Part shown: positions 1 through 6,023 of the stretch, one piece after another
Layout: the number at the start of each line of letters is the position of its first letter
Position numbering within the stretch: the stretch's first letter is position 1
Notes under the pieces: model-generated
The model's input: only the letters and a program-made list of their open reading frames with translations
The model's database searches: none
Told to the model about the DNA's origin: nothing
DNA from: Actinomycetes bacterium
Lineage (GTDB): Bacteria; Actinomycetota; Acidimicrobiia; Acidimicrobiales; Palsa-688
Assembly: GCA_021827285.1 (NCBI GenBank)
Contig: JAKAWM010000034.1
Coordinates: 1 to 11,887 of the forward strand
DNA length: 11,887 nucleotides
Direction: 5' to 3'
Position numbers and translations under genes: made by a program

Positions 1-2
1 GG

Positions 3-353
3 GACTCTTTGGGCCGCTACTTCTACGCAGGCCGCTTAGACGGTGTTATCAAACGCAACGGCATCCGCATCTCACTTGAGGAGGTAGCCGGCGCCATCCG
101 TCGCGGAGACGGGGTCGAGGGGGCGTTCTGTGCGCTAGTCAACAACGAGGGGCATGCCGAGGTCGCGGCCCTCGTCCACGCTTCCTCAGGCGTCAGCAGC
201 GCCTCGCTAGTCGAGCACCTTTCCCAACTCCTTCCCAACAACATGCTCCCCGACCATATCCACCTCGTGGGGCCCTTCCCGATGACCGGCCAGGGAAAGA
301 TCGACCGGCGGAGAGTCCTGAAGGACCTAGGCCTCAAGGAATGGCAAGCCTGA
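3..353 (+). CDS. AMP-forming adenylating enzyme (acyl/amino-acid ligase), C-terminal fragment
   Basis: This is the last ~116 residues of an ANL-superfamily enzyme (acyl-CoA synthetase / NRPS-type adenylation family), open to the left edge of the window. These enzymes activate a carboxylate as acyl-AMP and transfer it to a thiol of CoA or a carrier protein. Visible are the hinge motif around GRLDGVIKRNG followed by RISLEEV (A8 region) at the start. Near the end is the A10 motif GQGKIDRRR, whose Lys is the conserved adenylation lysine. The whole small C-terminal lid domain is therefore present and the large N-terminal domain lies upstream, outside the window. The gene ends 6 bp before the convergent AcpS remnant. 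With a carrier protein and AcpS-like genes nearby, I infer a carrier-protein-loading ligase; the substrate cannot be read from this fragment. The reading frame looks intact to its stop. Confidence 0.9.
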   Translation, partial: DSLGRYFYAGRLDGVIKRNGIRISLEEVAGAIRRGDGVEGAFCALVNNEGHAEVAALVHASSGVSSASLVEHLSQLLPNNMLPDHIHLVGPFPMTGQGKIDRRRVLKDLGLKEWQA

Positions 354-365
354 ATTAGCTCAGGC
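348..365. terminator. Small inverted repeat between convergent stop codons
   Basis: GCCTGA (348-353) and TCAGGC (360-365) form a perfect 6-bp stem around a 6-nt loop. Each arm contains the stop codon of one of the two convergent genes, because both end in GCC TGA. It could serve as a weak bidirectional transcription stop, but the stem is short and has no T-tract, so this may be coincidence. Confidence 0.25.
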
Positions 366-748
366 ATCGGCCAGGGCCGTCACCAGCACCACCGCATCTG
401 TCCCGTTGCGAGATGAACCCACTGCGAACTGGTCGACGCCAAGGGCAACGGCTGCTTCAGCGGAGGGCCCGGAGAGGGCAAGCCGGGTCTGATGTCCCCC
501 AGTCAACAGTTCGATGCAGCGCCAGTCGAAACCGTCATCAGCCAGTCCGAGGATCTTTATCGCCGCCTCCTTGGCCGCGAAATGGACAGCCAGTCGCGAT
601 GCGACGAGCTCTCCGGACTCCTTGCACTCGTCAACCTCGCGGGGACTGAAGAACCTGTTCGTGTACCTGTCGCCAAACAGGCAAGAGCCTCCGCCGCCTC
701 ATCGACACGCACCATGTCGATGGCGACCCCGAGCACACGAGCAGGCAC
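360..748 (-). pseudogene. acpS: Holo-[acyl-carrier-protein] synthase (AcpS) with one-base frameshift
   Basis: AcpS moves the 4'-phosphopantetheine arm from CoA to the conserved serine of a carrier protein. Read from 748 leftward (GTG start; a second GTG at 738 is possible), the first frame gives LGVAIDMVRVDEAAEAL, the N-terminal AcpS strand with the metal-binding Asp. From about 675 the match moves to another frame, giving RFFSPREVDEC and then HFAAKEAAIKILG. The latter is the AcpS hallmark with its catalytic Glu. That frame continues to a TGA at 360-362. The span is 389 bases, exactly one short of a 129-residue protein, the usual AcpS length. Adding one base in the run at about 673-676 would join the two parts. 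The gene is either freshly broken or hit by a sequencing indel. It converges on the adenylating enzyme, which fits a shared carrier-protein pathway. A second AcpS-like gene lies at 3786-4235. Confidence 0.85.
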
Positions 749-917
749 AGTCCGACAGTACCAACTGTGTGCCTAGTGAAACCGCCTGAAACCCCATCAA
801 CCCCGGCGCCGCTGACCTGCTGGCGCACGATACGGAAACCACTCCGTGTTTCAGACTCCGCTACAGCGGGAACAGTGGGTAGGCGAGCCGAGAGCTGTCA
901 AGAGAAGGGGCCGAGCC
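749..917. other. Divergent intergenic region between AcpS remnant and HIT-like remnant
   Basis: About 170 bp separate the start of the minus-strand AcpS remnant from the plus-strand HIT-like remnant, so promoters for both should lie here. I see no clear -35/-10 pair. A GGAAC box at about 869 resembles an ECF-type -35 element, but no partner stands at the proper spacing. No coding signal is visible in it. Confidence 0.3.
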
Positions 918-1243
918 GTGTGCCACTGGTGCCAACTGGTGTTCTCGCGTGAAACTTCAGCTGACGACCCTTTTGTGGTTGCGAATGGTAGGTCTCCCAG
1001 TGGGAACTGCCTGCTGCGGGTAACAAGGGCGCACGTTAGGACGTTGACGGATCTCCCGGTGGCCGAGATGGCCGCTGTCCTGGCCGGTCTGGCACGGGCC
1101 CGGCGACCGGTGGGTAGGGCACGCCGATGCTCGAGCTAGAGATGCAGCCCCAAACCGGGTCAGGACAGCGTGGGCACCTGCATTTCGAAGTAAGCGCAGC
1201 TGGGCGCGAGGTTGGCGGCGACCTTCGCCCGGAGCGGGCCTGA
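918..1243 (+). pseudogene. HIT-like (histidine-triad superfamily) protein, frameshifted copy
   Basis: The GTG at 918 opens with CHWC, a CxxC pair as at the N-terminus of many HIT/GalT-like proteins. It continues through HVRTLTDLP and AAVLAGLARA and then reaches a premature stop at 1137-1139. The match resumes in the +2 frame at about 1122 with LEMQPQTG and GHLHFEVSA, ending at a TGA at 1241-1243. The segment aligns without gaps for about 60 residues to the second HIT-like gene on the minus strand (5484-5903). Restoring one base near 1121 also makes the 15-residue junction region align exactly, and the span (326 bp) is one base short of a multiple of three. The triad is degenerate: His-x-His is present but the third His is replaced by Glu. 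HIT proteins usually hydrolyse or transfer nucleotides; the role here is unknown. Confidence 0.75.
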
Positions 1244-1323
1244 CCAACGGTTGAGTTAGGCTCCTAGTCATTGCCGCTGCGTCCCCGCACAAGCCAGAGC
1301 GCCGTAGCGCTAGCACCTACCCG

Positions 1324-2592
1324 TTGCCAGTACTCGGTCGCAGCCGGCCGCGGGTCGTCGTTCTGCACCATCCCCATTCGTTCCCCCCCCTGCACCTGTT
1401 CGAGCATGCACGGTCGGTTGCCGATCTGGTCTGGGCTGTCGGCGTTGGTGCTCCGTCCACTCAGGACGACCATCGCCTACTGGCCAAGTTTGGCGCGGTC
1501 ATGGACTTAACAGGCAAGACTGAAGATGAAACTGCCTCCGCTCTGGCGCACTACCAGCCCGATGGGATAGTGACGTTCGTCGACCACAACTTGGAGGCCT
1601 GCGCGGCCGTGGCGGCGCGGCTGGGCCTGCCGTTCCACAGCCCAGAAGTGGCAGCAACTTTGGTGGACAAACGCCGCCAACGGGCCCTGCTGGCCAAGGC
1701 AGGAGTTCCCGGGCCGCGAGCATGGCCCCTAAACGACGACTTCACGTCCTCAGACATCACCGACCTAGCGGTAAGGCTCCCTTACCCCTGCGTCCTGAAA
1801 CCTGCCCGTGGCAGTGGGAGCAGGAACGTGTATGCGATCGGCTGCACCGATGAGCTGGTCAGTACCCTGGCCGCCCAGCACCGTCCCGAGGCGTGGCTGG
1901 TCGAGGAGATGCTCCTAGACGACCCCCATCAGGAGCGATGGCACTCAAGCTTCGCGTCCGTCGAAAGCGTAGTCACAGCAGGCGATGTGAGCCACCTAGC
2001 GGTGACCGGACGGTTGCCAGTTGAACCCCCGTTCAGAGAAACCGGGAGCTTCGTCCCTGGAGTTCTGGAGGGGATACCCTCAGACGCGCTCCTCTCGATG
2101 GCGACGAGGGCCATCGAAGCGCTCCAAATTAACTGGGGCATGGTTCATACAGAGATTAAGGCGACGCCAGCCGGCCTCGCCATCCTCGAAGTAAACGGTC
2201 GGCTGGGCGGGCTCGTGCCGTACATCCTGGGACGTGTTTCGGCGGTCGATTTGTTCCAAGTGGCGTTCTTGGTGGCCGCCGGCGGGCGGCCCCGCCCGCC
2301 GGCGGCGCAGGGCTCTGCCGGCCTGGTGCCGTGCGACGGCGTGGGCTTCTGGGCCCTGTTCCCCCCGCCATTGTCCGCTCATCGCGTGGAGTCCGTGAGC
2401 GGCATCGACGAGCTTCTTGCCATACCCGGGATCGACGACGTCCTGTTACACCGCGCTCAGGGTGATGGCGTTGACTGGCGGGAGGGGTTCTCGTCGAACG
2501 TTGCGTCAGTGACGGGTCGTGCCGATGATCACGCCGACATGCAAAAAACTCTCCGAGCGGCGAGGACGACGCTCAAGGTCACTTTCAGTTAG
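1324..2592 (+). CDS. ATP-grasp family carboxylate-amine ligase
   Basis: A 422-residue ATP-grasp enzyme, expected to join a carboxylate to an amine (or thiol) through an acyl-phosphate. A Rossmann-like N-terminal domain begins with VVVLHHPHS (about residues 11-19). The central lid segment has LVDKRRQRALL (113-123), CVLKPARGSGSRNV with ATP-contacting Lys159, and WLVEEM (191-196). The metal-binding strand has HTEIKA (Glu277) and ILEVNGRLGG (Glu289, Asn291, Arg293), the classic ligands for two Mg2+. About 130 residues of C-terminal domain follow. The start is TTG at 1324; no in-frame ATG or GTG lies upstream before a stop at 1252, and this TTG leaves only ten residues before the first strand. No good ribosome binding site is evident. 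A run of eight C at 1383-1390 and a GC hairpin at 2275-2306 lie within the gene. Substrate unknown; in context it may form an amide in a natural product, envelope modification or carrier-linked intermediate. Confidence 0.88.
   Translation: MPVLGRSRPRVVVLHHPHSFPPLHLFEHARSVADLVWAVGVGAPSTQDDHRLLAKFGAVMDLTGKTEDETASALAHYQPDGIVTFVDHNLEACAAVAARLGLPFHSPEVAATLVDKRRQRALLAKAGVPGPRAWPLNDDFTSSDITDLAVRLPYPCVLKPARGSGSRNVYAIGCTDELVSTLAAQHRPEAWLVEEMLLDDPHQERWHSSFASVESVVTAGDVSHLAVTGRLPVEPPFRETGSFVPGVLEGIPSDALLSMATRAIEALQINWGMVHTEIKATPAGLAILEVNGRLGGLVPYILGRVSAVDLFQVAFLVAAGGRPRPPAAQGSAGLVPCDGVGFWALFPPPLSAHRVESVSGIDELLAIPGIDDVLLHRAQGDGVDWREGFSSNVASVTGRADDHADMQKTLRAARTTLKVTFS
2275..2306. repeat. Perfect 15-bp GC-only inverted repeat within the ATP-grasp gene
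   Basis: The arms 2275-2289 and 2292-2306 are exact reverse complements separated by 2 nt, and every base is G or C. Realistically this folds as a 13-bp stem with a 6-nt loop. It encodes the Ala/Gly/Arg/Pro-rich linker (about residues 318-328, AAGGRPRPPAA) just after the catalytic ATP-grasp core. The linker position suggests that the protein tolerates the sequence. Confidence 0.8.
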
Positions 2593-3064
2593 GCAACCGG
2601 TTCCGAACTGGGAATCTCGCGGGTCCCGATCACCTCCACTGTTCGTATCAAGGGGGTTGCTGACCGGCTCGTCTTTGTGTACCCGTATCTGTCCGCCCCG
2701 CTGCCGGGGATGCCTAAAAGCGAAAGAACGGCCCTAGGGCGAAGGTGGGTGCGACTAATCACACTTCACGTGGTCGCCAACGCGCTATGTGTCTAGAAAA
2801 CCTCAGCCTACCCGGTTGAACACGGGGCGAACTTATAGTCTCATTTGGGTGCTCCCAACTCCCCCGTACGCAGTCCGTCCGGCGACGACCGACGACGTTA
2901 TCGATCTAACCGGACAGAATGCCCTGCTCGTCGAGCCTCACAACCCGATGCCCAGCGGCCGCAGCGGAGCTGAGGGCACGCACCTCCGGACTTCGGCCCC
3001 AACCCCGCTTGTTTCCAGCCAGGAGCGGGCGCGCCCGCAAGGTTCAGTCAGCCAGCGCGAGGCA
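2593..3064. other. Gene-poor stretch upstream of the sigma factor
   Basis: No convincing gene is visible in these 472 bp. The sigma-factor frame stays open back to a GTG at 2789, but codon third positions before about 3060 are less G/C-rich and the peptide resembles no sigma domain. It is more likely leader and promoter DNA. A TATAGT hexamer at 2834-2839 could be a -10 box, but the nearest TTGAAC (2816-2821) is only 12 bp upstream, too close for a standard -35. The ATP-grasp frame is also open from 2593 to 2796 after its stop, without a credible start codon. Confidence 0.4.
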
Positions 3065-3628
3065 ATGCGCTCGCAATCTGTGGCCGTACTGGTTCAACTG
3101 GCCGGCGAAGGCTGCCCCAAGGCATGGCAGGAGCTAGTTTCCCGCTTCGGTGGGATGATCGCGGCCACAGGCCGGCGCTACCGGCTCACTCCAGCCGACG
3201 TCGCTGAGCTTCAGCAGACGACGTGGCTCCGACTGGTCGAAAATCTGCACAAGATCGAGCAGCCAGAGCGGGTGGGCGGCTGGCTGGCCACCACGGCCAG
3301 GCGAGAGAGCCTCCAGCTGCTCCGCCGGGCTTCCAAGTACCACTCCGGGGCCGACCAGATGATGGCCAACATGCCGGACCGGCACCTCCCCGACCCCGAC
3401 GCCCGGCCGATCGCCGAGGAGCGCGATGCCGTCCTGAGGGCGGCTTGGGAGCGCATGAAGCCCCGCTGCCGCGAACTGCTGGCTTTGCTCATCACGGACG
3501 ACCCGATGGGCTACAAACACCTCTCCCAGCTACTCCAGATGCCAGTAGGTTCCATAGGCCCCACGCGGGCCCGCTGCCTTGAGCATCTCAAGAGCCTCGT
3601 CGTCGAAGAGGGCATCGGTACCTTCTGA
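3065..3628 (+). CDS. RNA polymerase sigma factor, ECF-like sigma-70 family
   Basis: A 187-residue sigma-70 family regulator that would direct RNA polymerase to a specific promoter set. Region 2 spans about residues 17-80: KAWQELVSRFGGMIAATGRRY (split as AWQELVSRFGG and MIAATGRRY), the core-binding DVAELQQTTWLRL and the -10-reading GGWLATTARRESLQLLRR. Region 4 (about 118-180) has RCRELLALLITDDPMGYKHLSQ with the helix-turn-helix continuing through LLQMPVGSIGPTRARCLEHL. The start is chosen at ATG 3065 because it gives the normal ECF length and begins just before region 2. The frame is open 92 codons further upstream to a GTG at 2789 and an ATG at 2948. No anti-sigma factor or membrane partner adjoins it. 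Sitting between the ATP-grasp ligase and the second AcpS-like gene, it may regulate this locus; that is inference. Confidence 0.85.
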   Translation: MRSQSVAVLVQLAGEGCPKAWQELVSRFGGMIAATGRRYRLTPADVAELQQTTWLRLVENLHKIEQPERVGGWLATTARRESLQLLRRASKYHSGADQMMANMPDRHLPDPDARPIAEERDAVLRAAWERMKPRCRELLALLITDDPMGYKHLSQLLQMPVGSIGPTRARCLEHLKSLVVEEGIGTF

Positions 3629-3774
3629 GCTTGGCGGTCCGAAATGCGCCCTCCTCGCCGGTGGCGTGTATCAGTGTGCCCGCGCCCGTCTCGTGATGAG
3701 TGGCCCGCGCTCCCCGCGGCCGCCTGGTTCATTTGGACTAGTGAGGCTCGAAAGTGCACTTACATCCGCTCTTC

Positions 3775-3780
3775 GGGAGA
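3775..3780 (+). promoter_or_regulatory. Ribosome binding site deciding the start of the second AcpS-like gene
   Basis: GGGAGA ends 5 nt before GTG 3786. This is better spaced than the GGAGG directly abutting ATG 3807, so GTG 3786 is the preferred start. Confidence 0.45.
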
Positions 3781-3785
3781 CGACC

Positions 3786-4235
3786 GTGGTAGCCCACGGT
3801 GGAGGAATGGGCACGGCCAGCCACTCTCCGCCCGCGAGCAAGCACGTTGCTGGCATTGGCGTCGACCTGGCAAACGCCGACGAGATCTACGACGCCATGA
3901 CCCGCAGAGGGCAGGAGTACCTGCTGTCAGTTTTCACACTCGCCGAGTTGTCTCACTGTTTCGCCCAAACAGACCCGGTCCGCAACCTAGCCTCGGTACT
4001 CGCGGCCAAGGGAGCGACCATTAAGGCCCTTGGTGCCAGCGATGGCGACCCGCCTCAAACCTCTATCGAGATCCAGATAGACGAGACAGGCAGCTGGCAG
4101 CTCTACCTCACCGGGCAGGCTGCCGAACTGGCACGGCAACAGGGGGCAGACGGGTTCGCTTTGACCATCGCCGATGATGGGGAGCGGGCCACCGCAACCG
4201 TTGTGGCGACCCGCTCCAGCCTGCATGGCCTCTGA
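3786..4235 (+). CDS. AcpS-like 4'-phosphopantetheinyl transferase with altered active site
   Basis: 149 residues with the AcpS fold signature: AGIGVDLANADEI near the N-terminus (metal-ligand Asp27), VFTLAELSHC (about 49-58), then LASVLAAKGATIKALG. In AcpS enzymes this last motif is normally FAAKEAxxKALG, and its Glu binds the catalytic Mg2+ and CoA. Here that position is Gly76. The enzyme may be inactive, use another ligand, or have become a regulatory or carrier-binding subunit. A C-terminal LTGQAAELARQQGADGF-like segment matches the AcpS end, so length and fold look complete. The start at GTG 3786 has a spaced GGGAGA; ATG 3807 is the alternative, and the longer open frame to 3579 overlaps the sigma-factor gene and is not AcpS-like. 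The gene is convergent with the carrier-protein gene 35 bp away, its presumed substrate. It is only distantly similar to the AcpS remnant at 360-748. Confidence 0.8.
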   Translation: MVAHGGGMGTASHSPPASKHVAGIGVDLANADEIYDAMTRRGQEYLLSVFTLAELSHCFAQTDPVRNLASVLAAKGATIKALGASDGDPPQTSIEIQIDETGSWQLYLTGQAAELARQQGADGFALTIADDGERATATVVATRSSLHGL

Positions 4236-4270
4236 GCCCCGTCACTGACACGCAGTACCTTGCTTGCCGC

Positions 4271-4543
4271 TCAGGAGGGACCGAGGAGCTCCGTAACCGC
4301 CGTCCTGATGCTAGCCAGCGACCTGAACGTCTCCTTTTGAAGCATGCTCGGGGGGAATTCTATGCCGAACCCGTCCTCCAGAGCCAGCATCAAAGAGACG
4401 TTGGCATGGGACGTGAGGCCCAGGCGGAAAAGGTCGTCGGCGTCACCGAGGACCGCAACGTCTACCGCCAGGCGGGCATGCTTGCCGATAACCAGGCGGA
4501 CAAGGGCATCGATCTCCTCCGCTTCGTATGGCACGGCAAGCAT
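4271..4543 (-). CDS. Acyl/aminoacyl carrier protein (phosphopantetheine-binding)
   Basis: A 90-residue free-standing carrier protein. DDLFRLGLTSHANVSLMLAL (about 36-55) is the phosphopantetheine site with Ser45, followed by LEDGFGIEFPPSML and TFRSLASI, the helix III/IV part of the PP-binding fold. The usual DSL around the serine is TSH here. That belongs to a distinct group of short discrete carrier proteins (LTSH...LALED.F.IEFP), unlike fatty-acid-synthase ACP with its GADSLD. The start is ATG 4543; a TTG at 4552 would add three residues. No strong ribosome binding site is seen. It stands tail to tail with the AcpS-like gene (35-bp gap) and head to head with the sulfotransferase (65-bp gap), which must hold both promoters. 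Likely loaded by an adenylating enzyme such as the one ending at 353; what is carried is unknown. Confidence 0.88.
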   Translation of the reverse strand: MLAVPYEAEEIDALVRLVIGKHARLAVDVAVLGDADDLFRLGLTSHANVSLMLALEDGFGIEFPPSMLQKETFRSLASIRTAVTELLGPS

Positions 4544-4608
4544 GAGCGGCAACCGCGCTACTTGATACGGCAGGCGTACGGCGCCGTCAGCTAGGCAAGC
4601 CTCCGGCC

Positions 4609-5493
4609 ATGGATATGCCGGCCTGGTACGCTCGCCCGGTGCACGACCTAGACCAGCACCCCGGGTTGGTGCCTGTGCTGGTTCGGATGCTGGAGGGACG
4701 CGTCGGCAGTACGGCGATGATGCGCCTCCTCGGGACCTCTCCTGAGATCGCCTTCGAACGCAAGTACCCTTTCGAAAGCAGTTACCTCACGTACTTGGCC
4801 CGCCTCGTCGGCCAGTTGGCCTTGCGGCCCAGTGCACCAGGGGTGATGTTGGAAATCGTCTACCAGACTGACGAGCGGATCGGCCCGTTGCCCTTCGACG
4901 CTCACATCATCGAGCCCCTGGCCCTTGCCCACAGGTCCTTGGCGGCCGTCTGGGCCGAGTTCTCTGCCCTCCTGGCCGAGCGCTCGCCCGTGCCCGTCCG
5001 GTACTACGCTGAAAAGTACTGGGGCAGTGCTCAACAGCTTATTGAAGCCGGCCTACGACCGGTGGTGATCGACCTCGTCCGTGACCCCCGTGATGTCATC
5101 GCGTCTGTACGTGCCTTCAACCGCCGCCGGTCGAACCGGCTCTTCGGCCGGCCAGGGGCAGCCGACGACTCGGAGCATTTCCGCCAGCTGGTGATGGGAA
5201 TGGCGCTGCGGTTCGAACAATTTGGCCAAGCCCTGCCCGTGCCCACGGCAAAGGTGCGCTACGAGGACTTCGTCACTGATATGAGCTCGCAGGCCAAGGC
5301 ACTGGGAACGCTGCTCGACCTGCACCTCGATCCTTTCGCGGTGGCCTCTGACACGACGATGCTCGACGAGCACAAGACGTCCGCGTCGATCGAGTCGTCG
5401 ATCGGGCGGTGGAAAGAGGAGCTCTTGGCGTCCGAGGTAGGTTACATCGAGCGCCGGCTGGCCCCCTTCATGGCCCAGTACGGTTACGAATAG
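4609..5493 (+). CDS. PAPS-dependent sulfotransferase family protein
   Basis: 294 residues. LEGRVGSTAMMRLL (about 28-41) is the 5'-phosphosulfate-binding loop (usual form RSGST). VIDLVRDPRDVIASV (about 153-167) is the 3'-phosphate-binding strand-helix with Arg158 and Ser166. VRYEDFV (216-222) and SIGRWKEELLASE (264-276) are the typical later sulfotransferase motifs. The family moves sulfuryl groups from PAPS to hydroxyls or amines of carbohydrates, lipids or small molecules. No signal peptide is seen, so it should be cytoplasmic. The start is ATG 4609, with ATG 4615 as alternative; neither has a clear ribosome binding site. The 3' end overlaps the convergent HIT-like gene by 10 bp. In this locus it probably decorates a saccharide or carrier-derived product, but the acceptor cannot be named. 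Confidence 0.85.
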   Translation: MDMPAWYARPVHDLDQHPGLVPVLVRMLEGRVGSTAMMRLLGTSPEIAFERKYPFESSYLTYLARLVGQLALRPSAPGVMLEIVYQTDERIGPLPFDAHIIEPLALAHRSLAAVWAEFSALLAERSPVPVRYYAEKYWGSAQQLIEAGLRPVVIDLVRDPRDVIASVRAFNRRRSNRLFGRPGAADDSEHFRQLVMGMALRFEQFGQALPVPTAKVRYEDFVTDMSSQAKALGTLLDLHLDPFAVASDTTMLDEHKTSASIESSIGRWKEELLASEVGYIERRLAPFMAQYGYE

Positions 5494-5903
5494 GCGGGGC
5501 AGCCGCCAGGCGGGGCGTCGGCGAAGCACCGCCTGGGAGGTTGGTTCACAGACGCCTTGGGCCTGGACGTCAGGGTACTGTTCGGCCCAGCATGGGAAGC
5601 ATCGCCGGCTGATCGAAGCACTGGAGCTACTTCGAAGTACACGTGCCCAGTGCGTGCCGATTTGCCGGGTTGCACGGCCACCTCCTCGGCACCCGTCATG
5701 GCCCTGACCAGCCGGCAGGCACGAGCCAAGCCCGCCAGAACCGCCGCCACCTGCGACCGGGGGAGATCTGTAAGCACATCCACGTGGGCCGTCGGGACCA
5801 ACACGACGCGCTGGCCAGTACCGCACTGTCTGGTCGCGACAACGTAGGTCTCGCCGTCGTCCGGCTCGTGGGAAGCCGCCCAACGGCACCAAGAGCACGC
5901 CAT
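5484..5903 (-). CDS. HIT-like (histidine-triad superfamily) protein, intact copy
   Basis: 139 residues from ATG 5903. CSWC lies at residues 3-6, a zinc-type CxxC. HVDVLTDLPRSQVAAVLAGL follows in the middle, then TGHVYFEVAPV at about residue 96, where HIT proteins carry their HxHxH triad. Only the first His of the triad remains (His-Val-Tyr-Phe-Glu), so canonical nucleotide hydrolase chemistry is doubtful. It aligns gap-free with the frameshifted copy at 918-1243 through the CxxC-to-LARA block, and the two diverge after FEV. The last ~40 residues (from AGDASHAG to the stop) look unstructured and match nothing in the other copy, so the true C-terminus may also have been altered. The stop lies inside the end of the sulfotransferase gene (10-bp convergent overlap). 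The upstream 120 bp are shared with the divergent peptidase gene. Confidence 0.65.
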   Translation of the reverse strand: MACSWCRWAASHEPDDGETYVVATRQCGTGQRVVLVPTAHVDVLTDLPRSQVAAVLAGLARACRLVRAMTGAEEVAVQPGKSARTGHVYFEVAPVLRSAGDASHAGPNSTLTSRPKASVNQPPRRCFADAPPGGCPAYS

Positions 5904-6023
5904 CGCCGCTCTGCCTAGAGTGGCCGTGCTCACTCCTGCGCGCTCCCCTCGTATCAGGTGATCAACCTGTCTCTCCTGAGCGCGGGCCCAAGAGAGGGCT
6001 ACTGAACTCAAGTACTACCACCT
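5904..6023. promoter_or_regulatory. Divergent intergenic region with a small dyad
   Basis: 120 bp between the HIT-like gene (-) and the G1 peptidase gene (+), so both promoters should be here. CAGGT (5955-5959) and ACCTG (5965-5969) form a 5-bp dyad around GATCA, an operator-like arrangement. No convincing -35/-10 pair is visible. Confidence 0.25.

Noticed and set aside
919..941. Imperfect short direct repeat (GTGCCACTG / GTGCCAACTG)
   Set aside because: It is a coincidence of the HIT-like coding sequence, with only two short units.
2593..2796. Open frame continuing after the ATP-grasp stop
   Set aside because: It has no credible start codon and no recognisable motif; readthrough has no supporting signal.
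2816..2839. TTGAAC / TATAGT as a sigma-70-type promoter
   Set aside because: The spacer is only 12 bp, too short for a normal promoter.
2789..3064. N-terminal extension of the sigma-factor frame
   Set aside because: Open, but without sigma motifs, with weaker coding-like composition, and it would make the protein much longer than ECF factors; ATG 3065 gives a normal length.
3579..3785. Longer start for the second AcpS-like gene
   Set aside because: It overlaps the sigma gene by 50 bp and the extra residues have no AcpS similarity; GTG 3786 has a better-spaced ribosome binding site.
5053..5898. Long minus-strand open frame across the sulfotransferase and HIT-like genes
   Set aside because: It runs antisense to the sulfotransferase motifs and is out of frame with the HIT-like protein; it shows no domain signature.
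918..5903. Inverted HIT-like copies as the ends of a composite mobile element
   Set aside because: The copies are similar at the protein level but clearly diverged in DNA, and there is no transposase or target-site duplication.
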